Shown: positions 10,186 through 20,807, counted from the stretch's first letter. The stretch is 64,000 nucleotides of DNA from Buchnera aphidicola (Sipha maydis) (GCF_024029855.1 NZ_CP097205.1:248001-312000); one strand, 5' to 3'. The notes: generated from the letters alone by a model not told the origin. Program-made: numbers and translations.

Positions 10186-12519
10186 ATGAAATCAAAAATT
10201 TGTAAAATAATTAAAATGCATATTCTTCCATTAAGAGATATTGTTATATATCCTTATATGGTAATTCCATTATTTGTTGGGCGAAAAAATTCTATTAAAT
10301 GTATTGAAAAAGCTTTAAAAAAAGATAAAAAAATAATGCTTATTACACAAAAAAAAAACTCTATTAATGATCCAAAAAAAGAAGATTTATTCAAAATCGG
10401 AATAATCGCATCTATTTTACAGATATTAAAACTACCTGATGGAACAGTTAAAATACTTGTAGAAGGAAAAAAAAGAGCAAAAATCATCAATTTTTATTTG
10501 GAAAAAAAAATATATTTAGGAGAAATAAAAATAATTTCTTCTAAAAAGATACAAAAAAAAGAAAATTTAATTCTAAAAAGAACTTTGTTAAATCAATTTG
10601 AAAAATATTCACAATTGAATAAAAAAATATCATTAGATATCATGACATCATTACAAAAAATTAAAAGTATTGAACAATTAACAGATACAATTGCAATACA
10701 TATTGTATCTAATTTAATTGATAAACAAAAAATATTAGAAACGATTGATATCAAAAAAAGATTAGATCATTTAATGACTATGTTAGAATCTGAAATTAAA
10801 ATTTTTAAAATTGAAAAAAAAATACGAAACAGAATTAAAAAACAAATGGAAAAAAATCAAAAAGAATATTATTTAAATGAACAAATGAAAGCTATTCAAA
10901 TAGAACTAGGAAAAGAAGATCCTGATATTTATGAATATTCTGAGTTAAAAAAAAAAATATTATCTTCTGATATGCCAAAAAACATTGAAAAAATAGTCAT
11001 AAAAGAATTAAAAAGATTAAAACTTATGCCATATATGTCTTCTGAAACAACAGTTGTAAGAAATTATATTGATTGGATGATAAAAATCCCATGGAATAAA
11101 CGTACACAAATAAAAAAAAATTTAACTCATGCATTATTAAAATTAAATACTGATCATTATGGTATTAAAAAAGTGAAAGATCGCATATTAGAACATTTAG
11201 CGGTACAAAATAGAAAAAATAAAATAAAAGGTCCCATTTTATGTTTAATAGGCCCTCCAGGAGTTGGAAAAACATCTCTAGGAAAATCAATAGCAGATGC
11301 AACAGGAAGAAAATATATTAGAATGTCATTAGGAGGAATAAAAGACGAAGCAGAAATTCGAGGACATCGAAGAACATATATTGGATCAATGCCAGGAAAA
11401 ATTATACAAAATATATCTAAAACAAAAGTTAAAAATCCATTATTTTTATTAGATGAAATTGATAAAATGTCTTATGAATCAAGATCTGATGCATCTTCGG
11501 CTTTATTAGAAGTATTAGATCCAGAACAAAATTTTTCATTTAATGATCATTATCTAGAAGTAGATTATGATTTATCTGAAGTGATGTTTGTTGCTACAGC
11601 AAACTCTTTTAATATTCCTATTCCTTTGCTTGAAAGAATGGAAATTATCCAATTATATGGATATACAGAAGATGAAAAAATACATATATATGAATCTTAT
11701 TTAAAACCCAAAAAAATTAAAGAAAATGGATTAAAAGAAACAGAAATATCAATTACAAAACCAGCACTTATAGATATAATACGTTATTATACAAAAGAAG
11801 CGGGAGTTCGAAATTTAGAAAAAAAAATCTCAAAAATATATAGAAAAGCTGTAAAAGAAATATTACTAAATAAAAAAATTAAAAAAATACATATAAATAG
11901 AAAAAATTTAGAAAAATATTTGGGTATTAAGAAAATAAATCCAAAAAAAATAAATAAAAAAAATCAAATAGGACAAGTTACAGGTTTAGCATGGACATCT
12001 TGTGGAGGTGAAACGCTTGAAATACAAACTGCATGTGTTTTCGGAAAAGGAAAATTATCTTTCACAGGATGTTTAGGAAAAGTAATGAAAGAATCAATTC
12101 AAACTGCTTTAACAGTAATAAGAACACAAGCAAAAAAATTAAATATCCCTTTAAATTTTTATGAAAAAAATGATATACACGTACATATTCCAGAAGGATC
12201 GACTCCAAAAGATGGACCAAGCGCTGGAATTTCTATATGCACATCTCTTACATCATCTTTAACAAAAAATCCAGTAAAATCAAACTTTGCTATGACTGGA
12301 GAAATTACTTTAAATGGAAATATTTTATCTATTGGAGGTTTAAAAGAAAAAATTTTAGCTGCACATAGAGAAGGAATTAAAAATATTATTATACCTAAAG
12401 AAAATCAAAAAAATCTTAAAGAAATACCAAGAAAAATACTTTCAAATATAAAAATATATTTAGTTAAAAATATTCAAGAAGTTTTAAAATTATCTTTAAC
12501 AAAGAATCCATATAAATAA
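10186..12519 (+). CDS. lon: Lon, ATP-dependent serine protease
   Basis: Lon degrades misfolded and some regulatory proteins in the cytoplasm. The 777 residues compare with 784. The N-domain begins with the typical HILPLRDIVIYPYMVIPLFVGR. Walker A GPPGVGKT is near residue 356 and Walker B is LFLLDEIDK. The catalytic Ser is in PKDGPSAG at about residue 679, and the catalytic Lys follows in GGLKEKILAAHREG. Nothing is missing. It is 33 bases after clpX and is followed by ppiD, as in Buchnera and enterobacteria. Confidence 0.98.
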   Translation: MKSKICKIIKMHILPLRDIVIYPYMVIPLFVGRKNSIKCIEKALKKDKKIMLITQKKNSINDPKKEDLFKIGIIASILQILKLPDGTVKILVEGKKRAKIINFYLEKKIYLGEIKIISSKKIQKKENLILKRTLLNQFEKYSQLNKKISLDIMTSLQKIKSIEQLTDTIAIHIVSNLIDKQKILETIDIKKRLDHLMTMLESEIKIFKIEKKIRNRIKKQMEKNQKEYYLNEQMKAIQIELGKEDPDIYEYSELKKKILSSDMPKNIEKIVIKELKRLKLMPYMSSETTVVRNYIDWMIKIPWNKRTQIKKNLTHALLKLNTDHYGIKKVKDRILEHLAVQNRKNKIKGPILCLIGPPGVGKTSLGKSIADATGRKYIRMSLGGIKDEAEIRGHRRTYIGSMPGKIIQNISKTKVKNPLFLLDEIDKMSYESRSDASSALLEVLDPEQNFSFNDHYLEVDYDLSEVMFVATANSFNIPIPLLERMEIIQLYGYTEDEKIHIYESYLKPKKIKENGLKETEISITKPALIDIIRYYTKEAGVRNLEKKISKIYRKAVKEILLNKKIKKIHINRKNLEKYLGIKKINPKKINKKNQIGQVTGLAWTSCGGETLEIQTACVFGKGKLSFTGCLGKVMKESIQTALTVIRTQAKKLNIPLNFYEKNDIHVHIPEGSTPKDGPSAGISICTSLTSSLTKNPVKSNFAMTGEITLNGNILSIGGLKEKILAAHREGIKNIIIPKENQKNLKEIPRKILSNIKIYLVKNIQEVLKLSLTKNPYK

Positions 12520-12795
12520 TTTTGCACTAAAAATTTATTTATAAATAAAAATAACTTTTTAACAATATAATTAATAGGAATAAAAAATGAATTCAAATAT
12601 TTTCCAAAAATTACAAAAAAATTTTTTCATAAAAATTCTATTTATACTTATAAGTATCATTTGCATAGCCAATATCCCTGCTGTAAAAAAATATCTTAGT
12701 AAAGAATATAAAAATTTTTTCTCTGCAAGCAATGTTGAAAAAATTATTAAAAACGAAGTAAATAAAACACCAGACCACAAAAAACCAAATCAAAA

Positions 12796-13071
12796 AACAC
12801 CAGAACATAAAACACCAGACCATCACCAACCAGAACATAAAACACCAGACCATCACCAACCAGAACATAAAACACCAGACCATCACCAACCAGAACATAA
12901 AACACCAGACCATCACCAACCAGAACATAAAACACCAGACCATCACCAACCAGAACATAAAACACCAGACCATCACCAACCAGAACATAAAACACCAGAC
13001 CATCACCAACCAAAACATAAAACACCAGACCATCACCACCCAGAACATAAAACACCAGACCATCACCACCA
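12796..13071 (+). repeat. 30-bp tandem repeat encoding TPDHHQPEHK
   Basis: Nine units of 30 bases begin at 12811, 12841, 12871, 12901, 12931, 12961, 12991, 13021 and 13051, with a partial unit (KTPEH) just before. The first six are identical. The seventh changes Glu to Lys, the eighth carries HHHPEH and the ninth ends HHHH. Each unit is in frame and encodes TPDHHQPEHK. The unit has 13 G/C of 30, far above its surroundings. No spacers vary between units, so it is not a CRISPR array. Confidence 0.97.
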
Positions 13072-13618
13072 CACATCAAATAAAAATAAAAAACAAAAAA
13101 AATCACATAAAAAACACTCTGAACATAAAAAATTGTTAACTTATTCTTCTAATTTTTTATATGGAAATAAAAAATGTCATTTTATTTATAATGTTTTAAT
13201 TAAAAATAAAAAAAAAAAAACATTAATTAAGATAAATAACACATCACAAATTATTCCAAAAAATTTTTTCATAAAAAAAAAAAAAAATAAATTAATAAAA
13301 AAAAATTTAGATTCTAGTAATAATTTTTCTTTAAAAAATTTTTTTTTTAATAAAATATTCTTATTAAAACTTTTATGCAAAAACGAAACACACAAAATTA
13401 TTAAAACTTATTCAAAAAAATTTTTATGTCGAATATCCAAAATTAGTATAAAAAAAATATTTTCACAACAACATGTAATAAAAAGAGACATACAAAATTT
13501 TTATATAAAAAATAAAAAATTGTTTGATAAAAATAAAATATTTAAAATTAAATTTATAAAAATATTTCTTACAAAAAAAAAAAAATTTACAGAAGAACCA
13601 TTTAATCAAAATTATTTC

Positions 13619-13631
13619 AAAAAAAAAAAAA
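13619..13631 (+). other. 13-A run at the ppiD frame change
   Basis: This uninterrupted run of 13 A is the only place needed to join the two ppiD frames: the upstream frame stops 12 bases later at 13643, and the downstream frame is open from the run onward. Reading with one A fewer (or two more) restores a continuous gene. Buchnera RNA polymerase is known to slip on such tracts. Confidence 0.8.
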
Positions 13632-14509
13632 TATCAAAAAGATAAAAAAAACAATACTTTCAATTACAATATAAAAAAAAAAATGATTGTTTTACAAACG
13701 AGGTATCTAAATAAAAAAAAAAAAAATAAAAAAATTTGTAAAAAAAATTTTTTATCTATAAATCAAAAAAACTATTCTTGTTTAACAAAACAAGAATGTA
13801 ATGTAAAAAATCAAAAAACACAAAAGTTCTTAATCAATGATATTCCTCAAATATTAAATAAAAAGAATATAAAAAAATTTTTAGTAAAGCAAAAAAAAAA
13901 TATAGTAAATAAAAAAAAAAAAATTAATTATCTTATTTTAGATAATAAAAATAAATATATGATACAAATAAAAAAATTGACGCAATCAATACCTCAACCA
14001 TTAAAAATGGTTGAAAAAAAAATAATTTATTTGATGAAAATAAATCAATCCAAAATAATTTCATTAAAAAAATTAAAAAAAATAAAACCAAAAATACAAA
14101 AAAAATCATCTAATATGCTTAATCAAAAAAATATTAGATTTAAACAAAAAAAATATATTTTGCATCAAAATAAAAATTTTTATTTAAAAAGATACACCGT
14201 AAAAAAAATAATTAAAATAAAACCAATTTATATGAGAATCACAAATTATAAAAATAAATGGATTATTTTAAAAATATATAAAAAATTTTATACACAACTA
14301 TCTAATAAAAAAAAATATATTTTATATACAACATGTACTTTATATCTAAAAAAAATATTTTTAAAACTAAAATTAGAGAATGAAAATTTCTTTTAAAAAT
14401 TATGAATAAAAAGTAAAGAAACAAATAGTGCGACATACTTAAAATTTTTTTAAATATATATCGAATTAATTAAACACATGTAATTAATATTTAAAATTAG
14501 GATTTTCTT

Positions 14510-16222
14510 GTGAGATTATTTAAGCAACTAGGTTGGTATTTTATAAAAGAATGGAAAAGATATTTAGGATCTGTACTAATATTAATTATAATTTCATTCA
14601 TGCAAATTATTCCTCCTAAAATAGTAGGAATTTTAGTTGACTCAATCATAAAAAAAAATGCTTCTTTTCAGGAATCCATTAAATGGATTTATATAATGAT
14701 ATTTATAGCATTCTCAATATACGTTTTAAGATATATATGGAGAATATTACTTTTTGGAGCATCATATAAATTAGCAATTAAATTAAGAGCTTTATTTTAT
14801 AAAGCAATTATTAAACAAAACTCAGATTTCTACTTACAAAATAGAACTGGAGATCTAATTACACGTGTTAGTAACGATATTGAAAGAATTGTTTTTGCAG
14901 CAGGAGAAGGTGTATTAACATTAGTTGACTCAACAGTAATGGGACTTTCTGTTTTAATAGTAATGTGTACACAAATCAGCTATAAATTAACATTATTTAC
15001 ATTAATTCCTATGCCAATTATGACAATTTTTATTAAAAAATATGGAAAAGAGCTACATAGAAAATTTTTTGAATATCAAAAATCTTTTTCTATCGTTAAT
15101 AATAAAACTCAAGAAATTCTTACAAGTATCAGAATGGTTAGAGCATTTGGATTAGAAAAAATACAACTAGATGAATTTTTAAAATTAATAAAAAAATCTA
15201 GTAAAAAAAATATTGAAGTAGCAAAAGTAGATGCAAAATTTGATCCAGTAATATATTTGTCTATTGCTCTATCCAATCTTCTAGCTGTTTCTAGTGGAAG
15301 CTGGTTAGTTTGGAATAAAGTAATTACATTAGGTCAATTAACAAGTTTTATTATGTATCTTGGTTTAATGATTTGGCCTATGTTAGCATTAGCATGGATG
15401 TTTAATATTGTTGAAAGAGGAAGTTCAGCATGGAACAGAATACAAAAAATAATAAATTTTCCTATTTCTGTTACCAGTGGAAATAAAAATATTCCAAAAA
15501 AACCAAAAAATATAACAATAAAAATTAAAAAATTTTTTTATAAAAAAAATAAAAAACCATCATTAAAAAATATATTTATATCTATCAAAAATGGAAACAC
15601 ATTAGGAGTATGTGGACCTACAGGATCTGGAAAAAGTACTTTATTTCAACTTATACAAAGAAATTTTGACACTTCTTCTGGAAAAATTTTATATGGAAAT
15701 ACACCATTATATAAATATAAACTAAAACAATGGAAAAAAAAAATTGCAGTAGTAAATCAAGAAACATTTTTATTTTCTGATACCATTTTAAATAATATTA
15801 CTTTTGGAAAAAATAATATAACTTACAAAAAAGTACAAAAATATCTTGATATAGTAAATATGAATAAAGAAATTTTAAAATTAAAAAATCAATATAATAC
15901 TTTAATAGGAGAAAATGGAATCTTACTCTCAGGAGGCCAAAAACAGAGAATAGCTATTGCTCGTGCTTTAATTTTAGAACCTGAAATTCTTATTTTAGAT
16001 GATGCTTTATCTGCCGTTGATGGAAGTACTGAAAAGAAAATCTTAAAAAATCTTTTTCAATGGAAAAAAAAACACACTACGATTATTATGAGTTCCCATA
16101 AACTTTCCACACTAAGAAAATCAAATGAAATTATTATTATGAAAAAAGGAAAAATAGTTGATCGAGGAACGCATATGCATTTAATTAAAAATAAAAATTG
16201 GTATAGCGCTTCATTATTCTAA
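14510..16222 (+). CDS. mdlA: MdlA, multidrug-resistance-like ABC transporter subunit
   Basis: MdlA and MdlB form a heterodimeric type-IV ABC exporter of unknown substrate. The 570-residue protein begins with GTG after TTAGGA. An N-terminal six-helix membrane domain (about 20-310) precedes the ATPase with Walker [10 protein letters not shown] near 369, signature LLSGGQKQR and Walker [13 protein letters not shown]. In Walker B the usual catalytic Glu is Asp, so its composite site may hydrolyse ATP weakly; paired exporters often have one such site. It is 68 bases before mdlB. Confidence 0.93.
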   Translation: MRLFKQLGWYFIKEWKRYLGSVLILIIISFMQIIPPKIVGILVDSIIKKNASFQESIKWIYIMIFIAFSIYVLRYIWRILLFGASYKLAIKLRALFYKAIIKQNSDFYLQNRTGDLITRVSNDIERIVFAAGEGVLTLVDSTVMGLSVLIVMCTQISYKLTLFTLIPMPIMTIFIKKYGKELHRKFFEYQKSFSIVNNKTQEILTSIRMVRAFGLEKIQLDEFLKLIKKSSKKNIEVAKVDAKFDPVIYLSIALSNLLAVSSGSWLVWNKVITLGQLTSFIMYLGLMIWPMLALAWMFNIVERGSSAWNRIQKIINFPISVTSGNKNIPKKPKNITIKIKKFFYKKNKKPSLKNIFISIKNGNTLGVCGPTGSGKSTLFQLIQRNFDTSSGKILYGNTPLYKYKLKQWKKKIAVVNQETFLFSDTILNNITFGKNNITYKKVQKYLDIVNMNKEILKLKNQYNTLIGENGILLSGGQKQRIAIARALILEPEILILDDALSAVDGSTEKKILKNLFQWKKKHTTIIMSSHKLSTLRKSNEIIIMKKGKIVDRGTHMHLIKNKNWYSASLF

Positions 16223-16290
16223 AAAAATAGAAAATTATAAAAAATAAGAAAATAGAAAAAAATAAAAAATGTAATAAAAGGATATAATAC

Positions 16291-18048
16291 ATGCATAATT
16301 TTATAAAATTTTGGCCTACTCTAAAAAGATTAGTAAAATATGGAAAACCTTTTAAAAAAAAACTTTTTTTAGGGATCTTTTTACTTTTATCCGCAGCATT
16401 ATCTGAAGTTTTAGGACCGATTTTAATTAGTAACTTTATAAAAAATATTTTAGAAAAACATCAATGTTCAAAATTAATTATTTTATCTAATATGATTGGA
16501 TTTATTATATTACAAGTTTCATCTGTAATTCTATATTATTCTCAAAATATTATATTTAATAAAGTATCTATAAAAGTCATTCAAAATTTAAGATACGACG
16601 TTATGAAATCAACATTGATGTTACCTATAAAAATTTATGATCGACAACCAATCGGTCATATTATTTCAAAAATAACTAATGATACGGAATCTATTCGAGA
16701 ACTTTATGATACAACATTAGGATCTGTTGTAAATAGTTCTGTGCTAGTATTTATAGTAATAATAGCTATGTTTATTCTCTCATGGAAAATGGCATGTATT
16801 GCAATTACTCTAATTCCAATTGTTTTATTGATAATTTTTGCATATCAACATTATAGTATCCCTATATTAAAAAAAATTAGACATTATTTATCTAAAATAT
16901 ACCATGAATTTAATGAAATAGTTAACGGGATCACAATAATTCAACAATTTCAACAAGAAAAAAAATTTTTAAAAAAAATTGTTGATACCAGTCATATGCA
17001 CTATAAATATAAAATGAAAGCACTAAAATTAGAAGGATTTCTATTAAGACCTTTATTAAATTTTTTATCATCAATGATATTATCTGGAATTATGCTGTTA
17101 TGTATTATGTCTGATGTAAACACATTTAAAGTTGGAGTTTTATATGCTTTTATTAGTTATTTATCACGTTTAAATGAACCTTTAATTTCAGTAGCAAGTC
17201 AGCAACCACTTTTACAAAAAGCTGTTGTTGCTGGAGAAAGAATCTTTCAATTAATGGACACACCAAAACAAGAATATGGGTTAATTAAAAAAAATATTCG
17301 TAATGGAAATATTATTATTAAAAATTTATTTTTTAAATACAAAAAAAAAGATAAATATATATTAAAAAATATCAATATAGAAGTTAAAAAAAATAAATTT
17401 ATTGCATTTGTTGGAAAAACTGGAAGTGGAAAAAGTACATTAGCTAGTCTATTAATGGGATATTATAAACCAAATAGTGGAGAAATACTTTTAGATCAAG
17501 AAAAAATACAAAAAATTAGTCATCTTTCATTAAGAAATTCTATTTCATTAATTCAACAAGAACCAATTATATTACCAGTAAGTATATTAAAAAATATTAC
17601 ATTAGGAAAAAAAATAAAATATGAAAAAATTATTAAAATAATAAAATTAGTACATTTAAATGAACTAATTTTATCTTTACCCAAAGGAATTCACACAAAT
17701 CTTAGTGAACAAGGAAAAAATTTGTCAGTTGGTCAAAAACAATTAATTTCTATCGCAAGAGCATTAATAAGAAAACCAAAAATACTAATTTTAGATGAAG
17801 CAACAGCAAATATAGATTCTTTAACAGAAAAATTAATTCAAAAATCGTTATTTAAAATTAGAAAAAAAACAACTTTAATTATGATTGCACATAGATTATC
17901 TACAGTAACACAAGCAGATAAAATAATAGTTCTAAATAAAGGTGAAATAGTTGAACAAGGAAACCATAAAAAACTAATGGACATGAAGAAAAAATATTAT
18001 GAAATGTACAACTCTCAATTACTGAAAGAAAAAAATATTTTTTTTTAA
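16291..18048 (+). CDS. mdlB: MdlB, multidrug-resistance-like ABC transporter subunit
   Basis: Partner of MdlA in the inner membrane. The 585 residues comprise six membrane helices and an ATPase domain with Walker A GKTGSGKST near residue 375, signature LSVGQKQL and Walker B ILILDEATANID, where the catalytic Glu is present. The H-loop is MIAHRLST. Because the pair is kept in a reduced genome, a housekeeping export role is likely, but the substrate cannot be told from sequence. AAAAGGATATAATAC provides the ribosome site. Confidence 0.93.
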   Translation: MHNFIKFWPTLKRLVKYGKPFKKKLFLGIFLLLSAALSEVLGPILISNFIKNILEKHQCSKLIILSNMIGFIILQVSSVILYYSQNIIFNKVSIKVIQNLRYDVMKSTLMLPIKIYDRQPIGHIISKITNDTESIRELYDTTLGSVVNSSVLVFIVIIAMFILSWKMACIAITLIPIVLLIIFAYQHYSIPILKKIRHYLSKIYHEFNEIVNGITIIQQFQQEKKFLKKIVDTSHMHYKYKMKALKLEGFLLRPLLNFLSSMILSGIMLLCIMSDVNTFKVGVLYAFISYLSRLNEPLISVASQQPLLQKAVVAGERIFQLMDTPKQEYGLIKKNIRNGNIIIKNLFFKYKKKDKYILKNINIEVKKNKFIAFVGKTGSGKSTLASLLMGYYKPNSGEILLDQEKIQKISHLSLRNSISLIQQEPIILPVSILKNITLGKKIKYEKIIKIIKLVHLNELILSLPKGIHTNLSEQGKNLSVGQKQLISIARALIRKPKILILDEATANIDSLTEKLIQKSLFKIRKKTTLIMIAHRLSTVTQADKIIVLNKGEIVEQGNHKKLMDMKKKYYEMYNSQLLKEKNIFF

Positions 18049-18065
18049 AATAACTATTTATTTTT

Positions 18066-18183
18066 AAGTGCTTTATTCATAAAAATCTATATGCATGCAT
18101 GACTTAAGATAGCTGCTTCTTTCCAGACCTGACTAAGTATTTAAATCAAATAAACATCATATAGCTTTACTTATAAAGCACTT
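18066..18183 (-). ncRNA. ffs: 4.5S RNA of signal recognition particle
   Basis: The minus strand contains the conserved SRP apical motif GGTCTGGAAAGAAGCAGC, which binds Ffh. The ends AAGTGCTTTAT and ATAAAGCACTT pair to close a long hairpin of about 118 bases. It lies between mdlB and dnaX but points the other way. The ends are set by the pairing and could be off by a few bases. With SecY, also in this window, it serves co-translational membrane targeting. Confidence 0.93.
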
Positions 18184-18201
18184 AAAAAAAATTCTATTTT
18201 G

Positions 18202-18230
18202 AATATACATTATTTTTTAAAAAAAAACAA
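18202..18230 (-). promoter_or_regulatory. Probable promoter of 4.5S RNA
   Basis: On the minus strand, TTGTTT and TATATT are separated by 17 bases, about 19 bases before the first paired base of the 4.5S RNA. AT richness makes chance matches common, but the spacing and position fit. Confidence 0.45.
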
Positions 18231-18333
18231 GATTTCTTTTTATATTCAAAAAAGTATTTACCTATCATTAATGAAAATTAATTTTAATTATGATAGCATA
18301 TAAAATATAAATTATTTTTAAATAAAAAAAAAT

Positions 18334-19419
18334 ATGACTTATCAGGTTTTTGCAAGAAAATGGAGACCAGAAAACTTTACAGAAGTTATCGGTCAAAAAT
18401 ATATAATAAAAGCGTTATCTAATAGTATAAAATTAAAAAAAATACATCAAGCATGGATTTTATGTGGAACAAGAGGAATAGGAAAAACAACAATTGCACG
18501 GATTTTAGCGAAATGTTTAAATTGTCAAAAAAAAATTTCTATCAATCCATGTAAAAAATGTAGTTCTTGTACGGAAATAAAAAAAAATTATAGTCCAGAT
18601 TTAATTGAGATAGATGCAGCTTCAAAAACTAAAGTCGAAGATATTAAAGAATTACTAGAAAACTCAAAATATTCTCCTATAAAAGAAAGATTTAAAATAT
18701 TCTTAATTGATGAAGTTCATATGTTATCTAGATATAGTTTTAATGCCCTACTTAAAACATTAGAAGAACCTCCAAAACATGTTAAATTTATATTAGCAAC
18801 AACAAATATAGAAAAAATACCTAAAACCATTGTTTCAAGATGTATACTATTACATTTAAAAAAAATAAAATCAAAAAAAATTAAAAATCAATTAAAAAAA
18901 ATACTAAACTCTGAAAAAATATTTTTTGAAAAAAATACATTAAAACTTATCGCTTCTTCAGCAGACGGTAGTATGAGAGATGCATTAAGTTTATTAGAAC
19001 AAGCAATCGCAATAGGAAATGGTAAAATTATCGAAAAAAAAGTTCAAAAAATGTTAGGAAAATATAAATACGAAAATTTTATAAATTTAATATCAGCAAT
19101 CTTAAAGAAAGATATAAAAAAAATATTTTTTTTACAAGAAAAAATTTTATCTTTAGATATTGAACCGGACCAAATATTAATAGAATTATTAAAATTATTA
19201 TATTATATATATATATTAAAATTATGCTCAGTCCATTGGAAATCAGAAAAATATAATAAAAATCATATAAAAATTTTAAAAAAAATTTCTAAAAGAAAAA
19301 ATATTAAAGAAATTCAAAAATGTTACTCAATTCTTTTAAATGGAAGAAAAGATCTATCATATGCACCTTCAAAAAAAATTGGTATGGAACTTACTTTATT
19401 GCAAACAATAGAAATATAA
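18334..19419 (+). CDS. dnaX: DnaX, DNA polymerase III clamp-loader subunit (short, gamma-like)
   Basis: DnaX drives ATP-dependent loading of the sliding clamp. Walker A GTRGIGKTT is near residue 45, a zinc module with CLNC...CKKCSSC follows, then LIDEVHMLS (Walker B) and LLKTLEEPP with an SRC sensor. The protein is 361 residues and ends in YAPSKKIGMELTLLQT, equivalent to the end of domain III, so the tau-specific domains IV-V that bind DnaB and the polymerase are absent. No recognisable ribosome site precedes the ATG. Confidence 0.95.
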   Translation: MTYQVFARKWRPENFTEVIGQKYIIKALSNSIKLKKIHQAWILCGTRGIGKTTIARILAKCLNCQKKISINPCKKCSSCTEIKKNYSPDLIEIDAASKTKVEDIKELLENSKYSPIKERFKIFLIDEVHMLSRYSFNALLKTLEEPPKHVKFILATTNIEKIPKTIVSRCILLHLKKIKSKKIKNQLKKILNSEKIFFEKNTLKLIASSADGSMRDALSLLEQAIAIGNGKIIEKKVQKMLGKYKYENFINLISAILKKDIKKIFFLQEKILSLDIEPDQILIELLKLLYYIYILKLCSVHWKSEKYNKNHIKILKKISKRKNIKEIQKCYSILLNGRKDLSYAPSKKIGMELTLLQTIEI

Positions 19420-19478
19420 AAAATACTCTATTAAAAATAAAATTTTATAAAAAAAAAAAAAATAACAAAGAGAAAACT

Positions 19479-19811
19479 ATGTTTAATAAAAATAATTTAG
19501 GAAATTTAATGAAACAAGCACAAAAAATGCAAGAAAATATGAAAAATATAAAAAAAGAAATAAATTCTATAACTGTAATAGGAGAATCTGGAGCAGGATT
19601 GATTAAAATTACATTGACAGGAAAACATCATTGTAAAAAAATAGAAATTGATTCGACTTTATTTAAAGAAGAAGAGAAAGAAATTATTGAAGATTTAATA
19701 GTAGCTGCATTTAATAATGCTCTTGTTAAAATTTCTGAAGAAAGAAAAAAAAGACTGGCTAAAATTTCTCAAGGAATTCCTCTTCCAAAAGATATCAATT
19801 TAAACATATAA
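19479..19811 (+). CDS. ybaB: YbaB/EbfC-family nucleoid-associated protein
   Basis: A small DNA-binding protein of the YbaB family, coded just after dnaX in many bacteria. The ATG at 19479 follows AAAGAGAAAACT and gives 110 residues (family about 109); the frame extends further upstream inside dnaX but without a ribosome site. The motifs NLMKQAQKMQENM, TVIGESGAGLIKITLTGKH and DLIVAAFNNA are typical. The precise role is not settled. Confidence 0.94.
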   Translation: MFNKNNLGNLMKQAQKMQENMKNIKKEINSITVIGESGAGLIKITLTGKHHCKKIEIDSTLFKEEEKEIIEDLIVAAFNNALVKISEERKKRLAKISQGIPLPKDINLNI

Positions 19812-19864
19812 AAAATTTTTTCACAATGAATTTTCAAAAAATTTATCATTAAAAGCGAGATCAA

Positions 19865-20601
<737 letters not shown>

Positions 20602-20734
20602 TTATAAATTTTTTTATATAAAAATAATTACTCTTCATTATTATAAATTATTTTTTTTTAAAATACTAGTAAATTATTTTTAATATCATTAAAAATATTA
20701 CTATCTAAAAAAATTTCTATGATTATAAAAAATA

Positions 20735-20767
<33 letters not shown>

Positions 20768-20807
20768 AAAAAATATTTTAAAAAAATAAAATAAAAACGA
20801 GAAATAT

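Larger units (their letters stand above)
12587..14396 (+). pseudogene. ppiD: ppiD-like gene, frameshifted, with His-rich tandem repeat
   Basis: PpiD is an inner-membrane-anchored periplasmic chaperone with a parvulin-like domain. Position between lon and mdlA, the N-terminal membrane segment (about residues 13-34) and scattered matches support the name: RDIQNFYIKNKKLF then KIKFIKI resembles the EISQYYEQNK...VSYIKL block, and NDIPQILNKKNIKKFLV and YMIQIKKLTQSIPQPLKMVEKKI resemble later blocks. It is split in two frames: 12587-13645 (352 residues) and a second frame with its first ATG at 13683. Both are open across a 13-A run; removing one A gives one 602-residue protein. Residues about 70-162 are a His-rich repeat. 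Most of the parvulin domain is not found. It may still be expressed through slippage. Confidence 0.75.

Noticed and set aside
12796-13071. Regular 30-bp repeats considered as a CRISPR array.
   Set aside because: There are no variable spacers between units, the units are in frame within a gene, and no cas genes are nearby.
12638-13106. Long minus-strand open frames with a repeating aromatic pattern opposite the ppiD repeat.
   Set aside because: They are the mirror of a 30-bp in-frame repeat: any period divisible by three keeps all six frames open. They have no ribosome site and no family resemblance.
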